From NCBI RefSeq assembly GCF_041359055.1, contig NZ_JBGJKZ010000001.1, positions 124,001 through 188,000 on the forward strand: a DNA stretch of 64,000 nt. The letters run 5' to 3'. A program made the translations under genes and the position numbers. The notes below the pieces were generated by a model that was not told where the DNA came from, made no database searches, and saw only the letters and a list, made by a program, of their open reading frames with translations. Positions 8,565 through 16,762 of this stretch are shown piece after piece (position 1 is the first letter of the stretch; each line of letters starts with the position of its first letter). This DNA is from Paenalcaligenes hominis_A (GTDB lineage: Bacteria; Pseudomonadota; Gammaproteobacteria; Burkholderiales; Burkholderiaceae_B).

Positions 8565-9239
8565 TTAGGCGTTACTGCTAGTGTTGCGCTGCAGTATGTC
8601 TGGTAATAGCCGCATATCTCTAAAAAAATACTGTGCGCCAGCCTCTAGAAGAGGAGCAGGGTCTTCGTCGTCTGGACAATAGGCGAACACGGTAGCGCCA
8701 CTAGAGGCTCCGGCCGTAATGCCGGTAATACTGTCTTCAATAACAGCGCATTGGGTGGGGTCAACGCCCAAGGCCTGAGCAGCAGCTAAGTACACATCGG
8801 GGTAGGGTTTGTTACGCAGTACTTGGGTACCACTAAAAATATAACCATCAAAAAAATCAGTTAAGCCCAGTTTATCGAGCTGAAGAGTCATTTTGCTTTT
8901 TTCTGCTGCAGAAACGCAGGCTATGTGTAAGGGCCAGCTTTTACGTAGTGCTTTTAAGCATTCATAAATGCCAGGGGTGGCTATGACATGCTGGCGTAAG
9001 GCTTGATTGCGACGTAGAGTAAAGGCTTGGTGCCATTCGTGATCGAGCTTGATATTTAGGTGATTTTCTATAAGTTGGACTTCTTCTTTGGAGGATTTGC
9101 CTAAGAAAAAGCGTTTGCATTCGCTAGGGCTTAATTGCCAGCCGAGATCAGCCAGCATTTTGCGTAGTATTTCTAAACGAATGGGCTCACTATCAACCAA
9201 AACACCATCACAATCAAACAGTATGGCAGCAAAAGACAT
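8565..9239 (-). CDS. HAD superfamily hydrolase, subfamily IA
   Basis: A phosphatase of 224 aa of the beta-phosphoglucomutase / YieH-like HAD group. Motif I is FDCDGVLVD (nucleophile Asp9, Asp11). Motif II is the CVSA serine region near residue 110, motif III is the lysine in LRNKPYPDVYL, and motif IV is VIEDSITGI. A helical cap domain occupies about residues 18-85. Substrate is unknown; members act on sugar phosphates or on damaged metabolites. AAAGGAGC lies just before the ATG and falls in one arm of an inverted repeat (9244-9279). Confidence 0.88.
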   Translation of the reverse strand: MSFAAILFDCDGVLVDSEPIRLEILRKMLADLGWQLSPSECKRFFLGKSSKEEVQLIENHLNIKLDHEWHQAFTLRRNQALRQHVIATPGIYECLKALRKSWPLHIACVSAAEKSKMTLQLDKLGLTDFFDGYIFSGTQVLRNKPYPDVYLAAAQALGVDPTQCAVIEDSITGITAGASSGATVFAYCPDDEDPAPLLEAGAQYFFRDMRLLPDILQRNTSSNA

Positions 9240-9243
9240 ACGA

Positions 9244-9279
9244 GCTCCTTTATTTATGTGGAACTAATTATAAAGGAGC
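9244..9279 (-). promoter_or_regulatory. Inverted repeat covering the HAD gene ribosome binding site
   Basis: GCTCCTTTAT and ATAAAGGAGC form a perfect 10-bp inverted repeat separated by 16 bases. On the minus-strand transcript, the 3' arm is the Shine-Dalgarno sequence of the HAD gene starting at 9239, so the hairpin would hide it. Regulation is inferred, not shown. Confidence 0.55.
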
Positions 9280-9285
9280 CGGAGC

Positions 9286-9579
9286 TTAGGCGGTGGCGCA
9301 AACAGAGCAGGAGGGACCTTTACAGTTATGGAGTACAGAGCTGCGTATGCCTGACTGCATACCTGGACCTTGAGCTTGGGTGCCGGCAAGTTGTTGTTGG
9401 GGGGTTAGCGCACGCATAGGGCTATCTTTAAATTGTAGGCTGCGGGGCGCTGTAATTTGTAGTTGTAGTTGGCCTTTGTTGCAATGTGGGCATGGGCTTG
9501 GATCGTGCCGTTGGGCCATTGGTAAAAAGCGGCTGCTAGTTTCAAAACAAGATGAACAAAAATAATCGTAAATGGGCAT
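9286..9579 (-). CDS. fmdB: FmdB family zinc-ribbon protein
   Basis: The small protein (97 aa) starts MPIYDYFCSSC and has two CxxC pairs (Cys8/Cys11 and Cys30/Cys33) that form a zinc ribbon, the hallmark of FmdB/YfdB-like putative regulatory proteins. It directly follows the formamidase gene fmdA, the arrangement known from Methylophilus, where FmdB was proposed to regulate fmdA. After the ribbon the tail is low-complexity and ends SCSVCATA, a third CxxC pair. There is no clear ribosome binding site; a 10-bp hairpin occupies the place upstream, so translation may be coupled to or controlled by it. Confidence 0.85.
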   Translation of the reverse strand: MPIYDYFCSSCFETSSRFLPMAQRHDPSPCPHCNKGQLQLQITAPRSLQFKDSPMRALTPQQQLAGTQAQGPGMQSGIRSSVLHNCKGPSCSVCATA

Positions 9580-9587
9580 GAAACAGC

Positions 9588-9614
9588 TCAGGCCTGCTTC
9601 TTAGGCAGGCCTGA
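9588..9614 (-). promoter_or_regulatory. Perfect hairpin between fmdA and fmdB
   Basis: TCAGGCCTGC and GCAGGCCTGA are perfectly complementary with a seven-base loop. It lies 12 bp after the fmdA stop and 8 bp before the fmdB start. No T run follows on the minus strand, so it is more likely an mRNA-stabilising or translation-controlling element than a terminator. Confidence 0.6.
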
Positions 9615-9626
9615 GGGAGAAAGAAG

Positions 9627-10826
9627 TTAGCTTAGTGTGCAGCGCACCCCAGGACGACCATAATGGGCAGCCTCGTTCAAGGCCCCTTGGGGCAAGATAT
9701 CCGTATCAAAAATGCCGGTAGGCAACGCCAACGAAGCAGACGCGTTTGGTAAGTCAACCACCCCACCGTAACGCCCCTCTACGGGAGCTGCTGTAAGCAA
9801 CATATAGGCTTGGCTAGCATTGAGCTCAGTAACACGCGTAATGTAATCAATAGTTGCTAAGCAGGCTTGTTTGTAGGCCACAGTAGCATCTAAATAGTGG
9901 TTTACATCGTCCTCTACGCTAATGCCGGTAAAAGTTAGCCACTGGTCATAGCGCACATCGTGACGGCCCGGTACATAAATAGGTGAAGTAATACCGTATT
10001 TAGCCATTCCGCCTTTGATGAGGTCAAAGCCTAAGTGTGCTGCGCCATCCATTTCAATAGCACCACAAAATGAAATTTCGCCATCCCCTTGAGAAAAATG
10101 CAGGTCGCCCAAAGACAGGCCAGCACCTTTAACGTAGACAGGGAAATAAATACGAGTGCCTACAGTGAGGTTTTTAATGTCTAGGTTGCCGCCGTGTTCG
10201 CGTGGCGGTACGGTACGGGCAGCCTCTGAGGCCATGCGGTCAAAGTCGGCACCTGATACACCACGTAATACTGCGGTGTCTTTATGAGGGGGGTTGGCTT
10301 GGCCTTTTTTGACGAGCACGTCTTCACGGCGGTTCCATTCACGTAGTAGCTCGTGGGAAGGCAGCGTGCCGATTAGTCCTGGGTGCAACATAGCACCAAT
10401 GCGTACCCCTGGAATATGGCGTGAGGTGGCGTATTTACCCTTGAGGTTCCAGATGGCTTTGTCGGCCTCGGGGAAATGGTCGACTAAAAAAGAACCCCCA
10501 TTGTTTTTGGCGAATACGCCAGAAAAACCAATAGGGGTGACATAATTAATATCGAGCAAATCAACCACGAGAATGTCCCCGGGTTCGGCACCCTCGACGT
10601 GTACCGGGCCAGTGAGGGGGTGAGCTCGTGTTAAGTCCACATCGCGCACATCATTGGCGCTATCGCTATCTTTAATTTGAGCATCTAAAAAATCCAGACA
10701 TTCGAGAATAATTTCTTCGCCTGGTTTAACGCTAGTGAGCTCGGGAATATCAGGATGCCAGCGATTATGTCCGATTTCGGCTTGTTCGGCTAAGGATTTG
10801 CCAGGGGAAATTTTAATGTGTTGCAT
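9627..10826 (-). CDS. fmdA: Formamidase
   Basis: Hydrolyses formamide to formate and ammonia; member of the FmdA/AmdA acetamidase-formamidase family. About 399 aa, normal for the family. Recognisable segments include HNRWHPDIPELTSVKPGEE near the start, the DLTRAHPLTGPVHVEGAEPGD region, and GDLHFSQGDGEISFCGAIE in the middle. The ATG at 10826 is preceded by AAGGA and is preferred over the ATG at 10847, which has none. fmdB follows. Formamidase is favoured over acetamidase because of the long form and the fmdB partner, but the substrate should be treated as likely, not certain. It would supply ammonia nitrogen. Confidence 0.88.
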   Translation of the reverse strand: MQHIKISPGKSLAEQAEIGHNRWHPDIPELTSVKPGEEIILECLDFLDAQIKDSDSANDVRDVDLTRAHPLTGPVHVEGAEPGDILVVDLLDINYVTPIGFSGVFAKNNGGSFLVDHFPEADKAIWNLKGKYATSRHIPGVRIGAMLHPGLIGTLPSHELLREWNRREDVLVKKGQANPPHKDTAVLRGVSGADFDRMASEAARTVPPREHGGNLDIKNLTVGTRIYFPVYVKGAGLSLGDLHFSQGDGEISFCGAIEMDGAAHLGFDLIKGGMAKYGITSPIYVPGRHDVRYDQWLTFTGISVEDDVNHYLDATVAYKQACLATIDYITRVTELNASQAYMLLTAAPVEGRYGGVVDLPNASASLALPTGIFDTDILPQGALNEAAHYGRPGVRCTLS

Positions 10827-10933
10827 GTCCTTTTCCTTGTAATTCATTTATTAATTATGAACTTTTGCTACCGCGCGCTTCTTTATGTTAGCGTGGATAT
10901 AAGGATTGGCTAGGGGACATAAACCCTAAGTCG

Positions 10934-11671
10934 CTAGTTTAGAAAGCGTTGGACTTGGCGCTGTTGCAAGCAGGCATTTTGCAATTCCCCCCATGTGCTA
11001 AAACCAAGTTGTTGTGCTTTGTGTAATAACACCATCACGAGCTCAGCGGTTGCCAAGGCGTCGGCCGCAGCATTATGACGCGCTAAAATAGGCAAGTTAA
11101 AAATCCGTAACCAATCGTCCAGTGTTGCATTGCTTGCCGCCAGCTCGGGAAATAACAAAGGCGCTAAATACGCGATATCTATAGGTTGGGGGTCAATAAT
11201 TAGCCCTAAATGCTGTAAAACAGCGTTTTTAAGCATGCGTCGATCAAATTCAGCATGAAACGCAAGCCAGATATGATTTTGGCTGTAATAAAAAAAATCA
11301 AATAAGGCTTGGCGTGGATCGCAGCCTTTGTCTAAGTCTTTTTGGGTTAACCCATGGATCAACTGACTTTCGCCGTGTAAATCAACGTTTATATCTAGCA
11401 CTTGGTAAAAACTATTACCTAACGCTATGCCTTGCTCTGCCAAGCGTACTGCACCAATAGAAATAACGGTATCGGTACGGGTATCTAGCCCTGTGGTTTC
11501 TAAGTCAAACACCATGGCAGGATGTTGCAGGGATTGATCCGCAGGAATTAGCGGGGCTGCTTGGTTCAATACCTGTTGTGCATAACGATCAGGATGAAAA
11601 CCAGTACGTTTTGATTGAAAAGCTGTGTAGTATCGTTTAAGGGATTGCCACCAAGAAGCTCGCATGCTCAT
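10934..11671 (-). CDS. DnaQ-like 3'-5' exonuclease (DEDDh)
   Basis: A cytoplasmic exonuclease of 245 aa related to the proofreading subunit of DNA polymerase III. The DEDDh residues are visible: DLETTGLD (Asp56, Glu58), an Asp in HAEFDRRML, and the HNAAADALA motif with the catalytic His and last Asp. The N-terminal ~50 residues are an extension outside the nuclease fold. It overlaps the stop of the upstream cNMP/CBS/nucleotidyltransferase gene by 4 bp, an association seen repeatedly in proteobacteria. Because the partner is a signalling protein and a true dnaQ is expected elsewhere, this is probably an accessory exonuclease. Confidence 0.85.
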   Translation of the reverse strand: MSMRASWWQSLKRYYTAFQSKRTGFHPDRYAQQVLNQAAPLIPADQSLQHPAMVFDLETTGLDTRTDTVISIGAVRLAEQGIALGNSFYQVLDINVDLHGESQLIHGLTQKDLDKGCDPRQALFDFFYYSQNHIWLAFHAEFDRRMLKNAVLQHLGLIIDPQPIDIAYLAPLLFPELAASNATLDDWLRIFNLPILARHNAAADALATAELVMVLLHKAQQLGFSTWGELQNACLQQRQVQRFLN

Positions 11672-13611
11672 AGCCTATAGCGATAGGTAAGAAAAGCTTG
11701 AATATAACGCAGCTGACGCAGTGCTTCCCGTAGCATACGGCTATGAAGTTGATTGAGGTCGTCTAAGGCTAAGGTGTTGGTAAGAGGCTGTTGGTGTGCT
11801 GCTAGGCGTTGATGCAGTTGTAAACGTAGCAATTGCAAATACCTATACGCATCAGCCCAAACCTCTGCATCTTTGGCGCTAATAATTCCTTTTTGGGCCA
11901 AGCGCTCTAAACGCAAAAGAGTGGAAGCCTCGGCAATGTTAGCAGATAGGGCCAATACCCGTGCTGCATCCACAAAAGGGGATAAACCATGTCGCTTCAA
12001 CTCGAGCTGGGTATCGGTAGTAGCGCCTACGGTACGAGCAACCCAACGTCGCAGTTGGCTTGGTGCAGAAGGATAATTTAAGGCGGCTTTGGCTAAGCGG
12101 CGTAAAAAACGGGCGTCTTTTTTGGTTTTGGCTAAAAGCTGTTGATGAAATACATCAAAACCTAGTTCAGGCCCCCACACACGACGTAAATCGAAAAAAA
12201 CCGACGCTTGCAGTAAGTGTTTAGGGTCAGGGTGGCTGAGTATGTCGTCGAAACGAGCTTGCCATTCCTCTAAAGATAAGCAAAGTTTTGGGTTGCTTGC
12301 CATAACATTGCCCTTACACAAGCTTAAACCGCATTGATCTAAGGCCTGGTTAATGGCAGTGGCAATAGGGAGTAAGGTTTGACGGTATTGCTCGGCTTGG
12401 TCTGGAGTATCAGCAAGAAACAGCATGCCATTGTCTTGGTCCGTAATAAGCGCCTGCTCGCCACGCGCCTCACTACCAAATACCAGCCAGTTAAACTCAA
12501 TGTTTGGGTTACCGTGTTGACGTAGCACCAACTCGATAATACGCGATGTGGTGTGATCATTAAGCTGAGTAATAACCTGCGTGATTTGATTGGCATCGGC
12601 TCCGTGCGCCAACATACTATCAACCAGATGATGAATGTCTGTGCGTATTTGTTCTAAAGCTTTTATAGAGGGCGCTTGGCGTAATGAGCGGGCTAAATGC
12701 ACTAAATCTACACGCTGTAATGAAAACAAGTCCCGCTCGGAGATCACGCCCACTAGCTTTTTGTTCTCTACCACGCAAAGATGACCAATATGATGTTGAG
12801 CCATTAATAAGGCGGCATCAAAGGCGCTAGCGCTTGGGGGAAGCGTTAAGGGCTCTGTCACCATTAAATTACCAATAGGTGCAAAGAGGTTTTCTGGGTT
12901 GGCTGCCAAGACGCGACGTAGATCTCGTAAAGTAAAAATACCGAGCGGGGCTTGCTCAGCATCCACAATAACCATACTGCCAATTTGATGCTGCTGCATA
13001 CTTTGTAGTATTTCGTGCAGGCTTTGCTCGGCATAGCAACTGATAGGTTGGTGTACGATTAAAGAGCGTAACTCATCATGCATGGAGTAGTCGGCACCCA
13101 AATGGGCTGATGCTCGCTCTTGAGCCTGCTGCTGCAGTTCAGAAAGAAGACTACTAAACCCCCGTATCGCATAAGAACGCAATGGCTCAGAAATACGCAA
13201 TAGCTTCACAAAATCAGCCGCGCTTAAAACCAAGCAAAAACAGTCTTCTTGTGCCGTATAAGTTGTGCGTGTTGAGCGTTGACTTAAAATGGCCGCAATG
13301 GGGAAACTATCTCCCACGGTAAGTAAAAAGCGTTCTGTATTGTCTGGGTAGCGGGTATTAGGTCGATCTCCGCGGACCAGACCTTGGCGAATCAGAAACC
13401 AATATTGCTCAGTCTCGTTATTAGCATCGGTAATGGTCGTGCCTTTGCCGTAAAACCGTAGCCAAGCGTGCTCTACCAAATGATGCAAGTGACGTGTTTC
13501 CATTTGGTTAAAAGGGGGGTACTGCTGCAAAAAGTGCAAAATAGCTGGGCCATTTTGTTGTAATGCGGCTTGGGCGGTAGGGCTAGAGGCGTTTGGGTCA
13601 GTCATAGGCAA
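11668..13611 (-). CDS. cNMP-binding / CBS / DUF294 nucleotidyltransferase protein
   Basis: A 647 aa multidomain protein. In order it shows a cyclic-nucleotide-binding-like domain (about 35-150), two CBS motifs (about 175-300, e.g. MQQHQIGSMVIVDAEQAPLGIFTLRDLRRV and HHIGHLCVVENKKLVGVISERDLF), a DUF294 putative nucleotidyltransferase domain (NWLVFGSEARGEQALITDQDNG, about 375-400), and a helical DUF294 C-terminal domain. The GSxARGE...DQDN signature contains the acidic metal ligands of GlnD-like nucleotidyltransferases. CBS pairs usually sense adenosine nucleotides. It is translationally coupled to the exonuclease downstream. The modified target is unknown. Confidence 0.87.
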   Translation of the reverse strand: MPMTDPNASSPTAQAALQQNGPAILHFLQQYPPFNQMETRHLHHLVEHAWLRFYGKGTTITDANNETEQYWFLIRQGLVRGDRPNTRYPDNTERFLLTVGDSFPIAAILSQRSTRTTYTAQEDCFCLVLSAADFVKLLRISEPLRSYAIRGFSSLLSELQQQAQERASAHLGADYSMHDELRSLIVHQPISCYAEQSLHEILQSMQQHQIGSMVIVDAEQAPLGIFTLRDLRRVLAANPENLFAPIGNLMVTEPLTLPPSASAFDAALLMAQHHIGHLCVVENKKLVGVISERDLFSLQRVDLVHLARSLRQAPSIKALEQIRTDIHHLVDSMLAHGADANQITQVITQLNDHTTSRIIELVLRQHGNPNIEFNWLVFGSEARGEQALITDQDNGMLFLADTPDQAEQYRQTLLPIATAINQALDQCGLSLCKGNVMASNPKLCLSLEEWQARFDDILSHPDPKHLLQASVFFDLRRVWGPELGFDVFHQQLLAKTKKDARFLRRLAKAALNYPSAPSQLRRWVARTVGATTDTQLELKRHGLSPFVDAARVLALSANIAEASTLLRLERLAQKGIISAKDAEVWADAYRYLQLLRLQLHQRLAAHQQPLTNTLALDDLNQLHSRMLREALRQLRYIQAFLTYRYRL

Positions 13612-13685
13612 AGTAATATCAATACAATGAAAGCAAGCACTACTATTTAGCCTAACAGGAATGACAAAGAGTTCAATGCATAAAT

Positions 13686-13722
13686 AAAAAACCGATCATG
13701 CGGTTAGGCAGAGGATCGGCGT
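13686..13722 (-). terminator. Probable terminator after the pirin gene
   Basis: On the minus strand, AACCG(CATGAT)CGGTT is followed by a T run, within a longer GCCGATC...GATCGGT pairing. It lies 20 bp past the pirin stop. Confidence 0.6.
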
Positions 13723-13742
13723 AAATGGAAACGGTGGTTTGT

Positions 13743-14576
13743 CTATTGAGCCAAGGTGCCGGCTTGAAAGTCTTGCAGCGCCTGCTGAATTTGCTCTTGG
13801 GTATTCATCACAAACGGGCCGTATTGAGCAATGGGTTCTTTTAAGGGCTGACCAGCTACTAACAGCACCTTGGCTTCGGTAGAGGCCTGTAACTGAACAT
13901 GATCACCATCGTTGGCTAAAATGACCATTTGGTGCGGAGTTAAGACTTGTTCATTTAGGGTAACTGAACCTTCGTAAACGACCAAGAAAGCATTGTGGTT
14001 TGCTGGAACAGGGTGGGAAAACTGGGCCTGTGCTGGCAGATGCAGATCAAGCACTAAGGGTTGCGTGACGGGACGTGTGACCGCACCGTCTGTACCCTGA
14101 CTTTGCCCTGCTAACACAATTACATTTACCCCGTGCTCGGTGTGGTAGCTAGGTAGGTCCTTACGCTGAAAATCGTGATACCACGGCTCATCCATTTTAT
14201 TGGCGGCGGGTAAGTTGACCCATAGCTGAAAGCCAGCCATGACACCATTTTCCTGTTGCGGGATCTCTGAGTGAATGACACCACGTGCTGCACTCATCCA
14301 TTGCATGCCCCCATCCTCGAGTAGGCCCTGATTGCCGGCGCTATCCTGATGCAACATACGCCCTTTTAGCATGTAGGTCATGGTTTCAAAGCCACGGTGC
14401 GGGTGGTTAGGGAACCCGGCAATGTAATCGTCTGGATTATCGCTGCCAAAGGCATCAAGCATTAAAAAAGGATCTAGGCGTTGTTGTAAATGGTGACCAA
14501 GTAGACGGGTAAGCTTTACGCCAGCCCCATCTGAAGTGGCTTGGCCTGGGACAATGTACTCTACGGAGCGATTCAT
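13743..14576 (-). CDS. Pirin family protein
   Basis: A bicupin of 277 aa. The N-terminal cupin shows the pirin metal-binding pattern NHPHRGFETMTYML (two His and a Glu within about residues 56-69) and the later HQDSAGNQG and ARGVIHSEIP segments typical of pirins. Pirins are iron-binding; some have quercetinase activity and others act as redox-dependent co-regulators. AGAGG precedes the ATG. A TetR-family gene lies upstream on the same strand and could control it, which is only positional inference. Confidence 0.9.
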   Translation of the reverse strand: MNRSVEYIVPGQATSDGAGVKLTRLLGHHLQQRLDPFLMLDAFGSDNPDDYIAGFPNHPHRGFETMTYMLKGRMLHQDSAGNQGLLEDGGMQWMSAARGVIHSEIPQQENGVMAGFQLWVNLPAANKMDEPWYHDFQRKDLPSYHTEHGVNVIVLAGQSQGTDGAVTRPVTQPLVLDLHLPAQAQFSHPVPANHNAFLVVYEGSVTLNEQVLTPHQMVILANDGDHVQLQASTEAKVLLVAGQPLKEPIAQYGPFVMNTQEQIQQALQDFQAGTLAQ

Positions 14577-14791
14577 AGCGCAACCTCTTGAATTAAATAC
14601 GTAATGTATTCAGTTTAAAGGATTGTGCAGGCTTTGATTAGGGGGTATTTAAGCAAAATATTGTTGCTTTTATGGCAACAATGAGTGTTATTTTGTTGAG
14701 GATATACAAAATTATTGATGATGCAACGCAGATAGGGGAGCAATTAAGCAATTCATCATTGCTTAATGAAATATTGAATTAAGCCTCTTAG

Positions 14792-15382
14792 CTAATTAAA
14801 TAAAAGCGGCAGAAAAATATCATCAATCCACGCAAGTTGCAGTGCTTTTGGGGGCGCTTCGTTGTGGATTAAAATGTAGTGTCCTATTAAATCACTAAGT
14901 AAGGTTTCTAACGGTGGGGTGATTTTGTGATGGGCTATTTCCCCACGATCAGCTGCACGCTGCAAGATAAGTTTGAGGTGATCGCAGCAATCGGTACTCA
15001 AGGCATCACGAAGCATGGATGCTGAAGGGTAGATCTCTCTAAACTTTGAGTCAGATAACAAAGAAAAAATAATAGTGATTACCGGCGCTAATTCACTGAT
15101 TCGTTCTAAATAGTTTTCTAGCTCGGGACGTAAGGCATTAAGGTTGGGCTGTGTATAAGGATATTGTTCTATTTGCGCACGGACTGTGGCAGCAACTAAA
15201 GCGGCTTTGGTATCCCAGCGCCTAGCTAATACCGAACGACTTGTGGCGGCTTCGGTAGCAACTGATTCCATCGTTAAACCAGCATAACCCGCACGCAATA
15301 GCTCTTGCCATGTGGCCTCTAAAATAGCGGCCTCTAGATGCTGATCGCGACGACGGGTTTTGGGGGTAGAGGTCATAGACAA
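14792..15382 (-). CDS. TetR family transcriptional regulator
   Basis: A 196 aa protein with an N-terminal helix-turn-helix at about residues 15-62 (AAILEATWQELLRAGYAGLT ... VATEAATSRSVLARRW) and an all-helical ligand-binding C-terminal region of TetR_C type. The recognition helix SRSVLARRWDTKAALV is close to those of AcrR/TetR relatives. It is upstream of pirin on the same strand with 215 bp between. The DNA upstream of its start contains an IS200/IS605-type relic, so the natural promoter region may have been altered. Ligand and regulon are unknown. Confidence 0.85.
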   Translation of the reverse strand: MSMTSTPKTRRRDQHLEAAILEATWQELLRAGYAGLTMESVATEAATSRSVLARRWDTKAALVAATVRAQIEQYPYTQPNLNALRPELENYLERISELAPVITIIFSLLSDSKFREIYPSASMLRDALSTDCCDHLKLILQRAADRGEIAHHKITPPLETLLSDLIGHYILIHNEAPPKALQLAWIDDIFLPLLFN

Positions 15383-15455
15383 ATAGAAACTAAAAAATGA
15401 TCTGATTTTATTATTTATTATGACATTGGGAACGTATAAAAATACAGTTTACCCA

Positions 15456-15612
15456 GAGCACGACAAGCCCGCCGTTCAGGGCGCGGACGTTGGATTTTAG
15501 CGAGGTGGGGCGGCCCGACCGCCAGCAGCAGGAGCCTACCTAAGTAACTCAGAGGCGTCTTAATGTTGCGCCTAAGCGCTGTAAGCATCTCCGGCCTTTA
15601 GGCTGGGGGGAT
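15456..15612 (+). mobile_element. IS200/IS605-type right-end relic (possible orphan omegaRNA)
   Basis: This intergenic stretch is G+C rich, unlike its surroundings. It contains a CGACAAGCCCGCC / GGGCGCGG hairpin at about 15461-15487 and a terminal hairpin around CTCCGGCCTTTAGGCTGGGG at 15590-15609 followed by ATATTAAG. This pair of hairpins is typical of the 3' end of IS200/IS605 elements, the part that encodes the scaffold of TnpB guide RNAs. No tnpA or tnpB is nearby. A second copy with the same final hairpin is at 47611-47697. Assignment rests on resemblance by eye. Confidence 0.5.
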
Positions 15613-15613
15613 A

Positions 15614-16366
15614 TTAAGAGTAAAGTATCTGAGGCAGGGCTGAACCTAGTAATGCTAAGCCAGAACCAATAAGCAAGCTGAGTACGACTTTTCTAAATAC
15701 AGCGTCACTGATGTATTTATAAATGCGGGTACCCAAAAGAGTAGGGATCAACATAGCAGGTAGAACCAACCCTAACAGAGGCAAGACAGAAGTAGTGACC
15801 AAGCCCGTAGCTAAGTAGGTGACCATGGTGACACTAAGTATAGCCAAATTAAAATTTTGGATAACAGCACGTTGAATGTGGCGGTCATAGCCGCGCACAT
15901 AGCACCATAGGGTTGGGATAGCACCAGCAAACCCGCCTAGACCGCTCATTACTCCTCCTAGGATACCGATGATGCCATTCAAAAGAGGAAAAGTGGGCTT
16001 GGGCGTGGGGATGGTTTTGGAAAAAAGCATGACAGGACACCACAGTACTAATAGGGCTCCGATAAAAACTTTAAACCAGTTACTGTCTAGTAGAGGCAGC
16101 ACCCAAACACCGAGCGGAATACCAAACAAACCACCCACTACAAACGGTGCCAACAGCGAGAGATTAAAAGCGCGGCGCACCGAGAATACGGCTAGTACTT
16201 GACCTGTTAGAGCACCAAATACAGCTAAAACTGCTGCAATCTTAGGGTCTACTGCCCAAGCCCAGAAGGACATGGCTACCATACTAAAAGCAAAGCCGGA
16301 CAGCCCTTGGACAAAACCTGCAACCACAGCGCCTGTAATAATCAAAACGATAGTACTGATATCCAT
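15614..16366 (-). CDS. TauE/SafE (TSUP) family permease
   Basis: An inner-membrane permease of 250 aa with about eight hydrophobic helices and the family's opening pattern ITGAVVAGFVQGLSGFAFSMV. A second inverted half contains GGVMSGLGGFAGAIPTLW. Members export or import sulfonates, sulfite, sulfoacetate or other anions. No substrate-specific neighbour is present. Its 3' end abuts the IS605-type relic. A transporter of this kind could fit with sulfite metabolism by sorAB about 9 kb away, but there is no operon link. Confidence 0.85.
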   Translation of the reverse strand: MDISTIVLIITGAVVAGFVQGLSGFAFSMVAMSFWAWAVDPKIAAVLAVFGALTGQVLAVFSVRRAFNLSLLAPFVVGGLFGIPLGVWVLPLLDSNWFKVFIGALLVLWCPVMLFSKTIPTPKPTFPLLNGIIGILGGVMSGLGGFAGAIPTLWCYVRGYDRHIQRAVIQNFNLAILSVTMVTYLATGLVTTSVLPLLGLVLPAMLIPTLLGTRIYKYISDAVFRKVVLSLLIGSGLALLGSALPQILYS

Positions 16367-16518
16367 AAAAAAATGCTTTTTCTTTTTTTAAGGTAGTGGT
16401 TAGAGGGGTAAGACTGCAAATGGGGTGATTTTACGAATAGAGCCAATGCACTTTACGTCTTTGACATATTACTGTGCTAAATGGGATTTTGGGACAAAAA
16501 ATAGCCTACAGTAGAAAA

Positions 16519-16552
16519 GCAAAACGCCAACCCCTAAGGATTGGCGTTTTGT
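16519..16552 (-). terminator. Terminator downstream of tRNA-Thr
   Basis: AAAACGCCAA and TTGGCGTTTT form a strong stem enclosing CCCCTAAGGA. It directly follows the tRNA in its direction of transcription. It resembles the terminator at 18919-18950 in both arms and loop. Confidence 0.8.
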
Positions 16553-16559
16553 TTGTATC

Positions 16560-16635
16560 TGGTGCCGGCTAAAGGAGTTGAACCCTCGACCTTCGCATTA
16601 CAAGTGCGCTGCTCTACCAACTGAGCTAAGCCGGC
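16560..16635 (-). tRNA. tRNA-Thr (anticodon UGU)
   Basis: On the minus strand a full cloverleaf can be drawn: acceptor GCCGGCT/AGCCGGC, D arm GCTCAGTTGGTAGAGC, anticodon loop CTTGTAA (anticodon TGT, reading ACA), and T arm around GGTTCAACTCC. The CCA end is encoded. The outermost anticodon-stem pair is a G-A mismatch (G27-A43), which is odd but tolerated. It is a single gene with its own terminator. Confidence 0.95.
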
Positions 16636-16700
16636 TAAAAAAGATATTATAAAGGCGGATTTTTAAAAAAGCAACTTTTTAATCAGTATAAATAACTAAA

Positions 16701-16729
16701 GAAAAATGACCTCACTAGAAAGTGAGGTC
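16701..16729 (-). terminator. Terminator downstream of the BCCT transporter gene
   Basis: GACCTCACT and AGTGAGGTC form a perfect nine-pair stem with a four-base loop; on the minus strand it is followed by CATTTTTC. Confidence 0.8.
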
Positions 16730-16762
16730 GGTAGTCTATGCTTTTTTATAAAGCTAGAGTAG

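Noticed and set aside
16560..16635. tRNA-Thr as an attachment site of an integrated island
   Set aside because: I see no integrase gene and no repeated tRNA 3' fragment in the neighbouring sequence.
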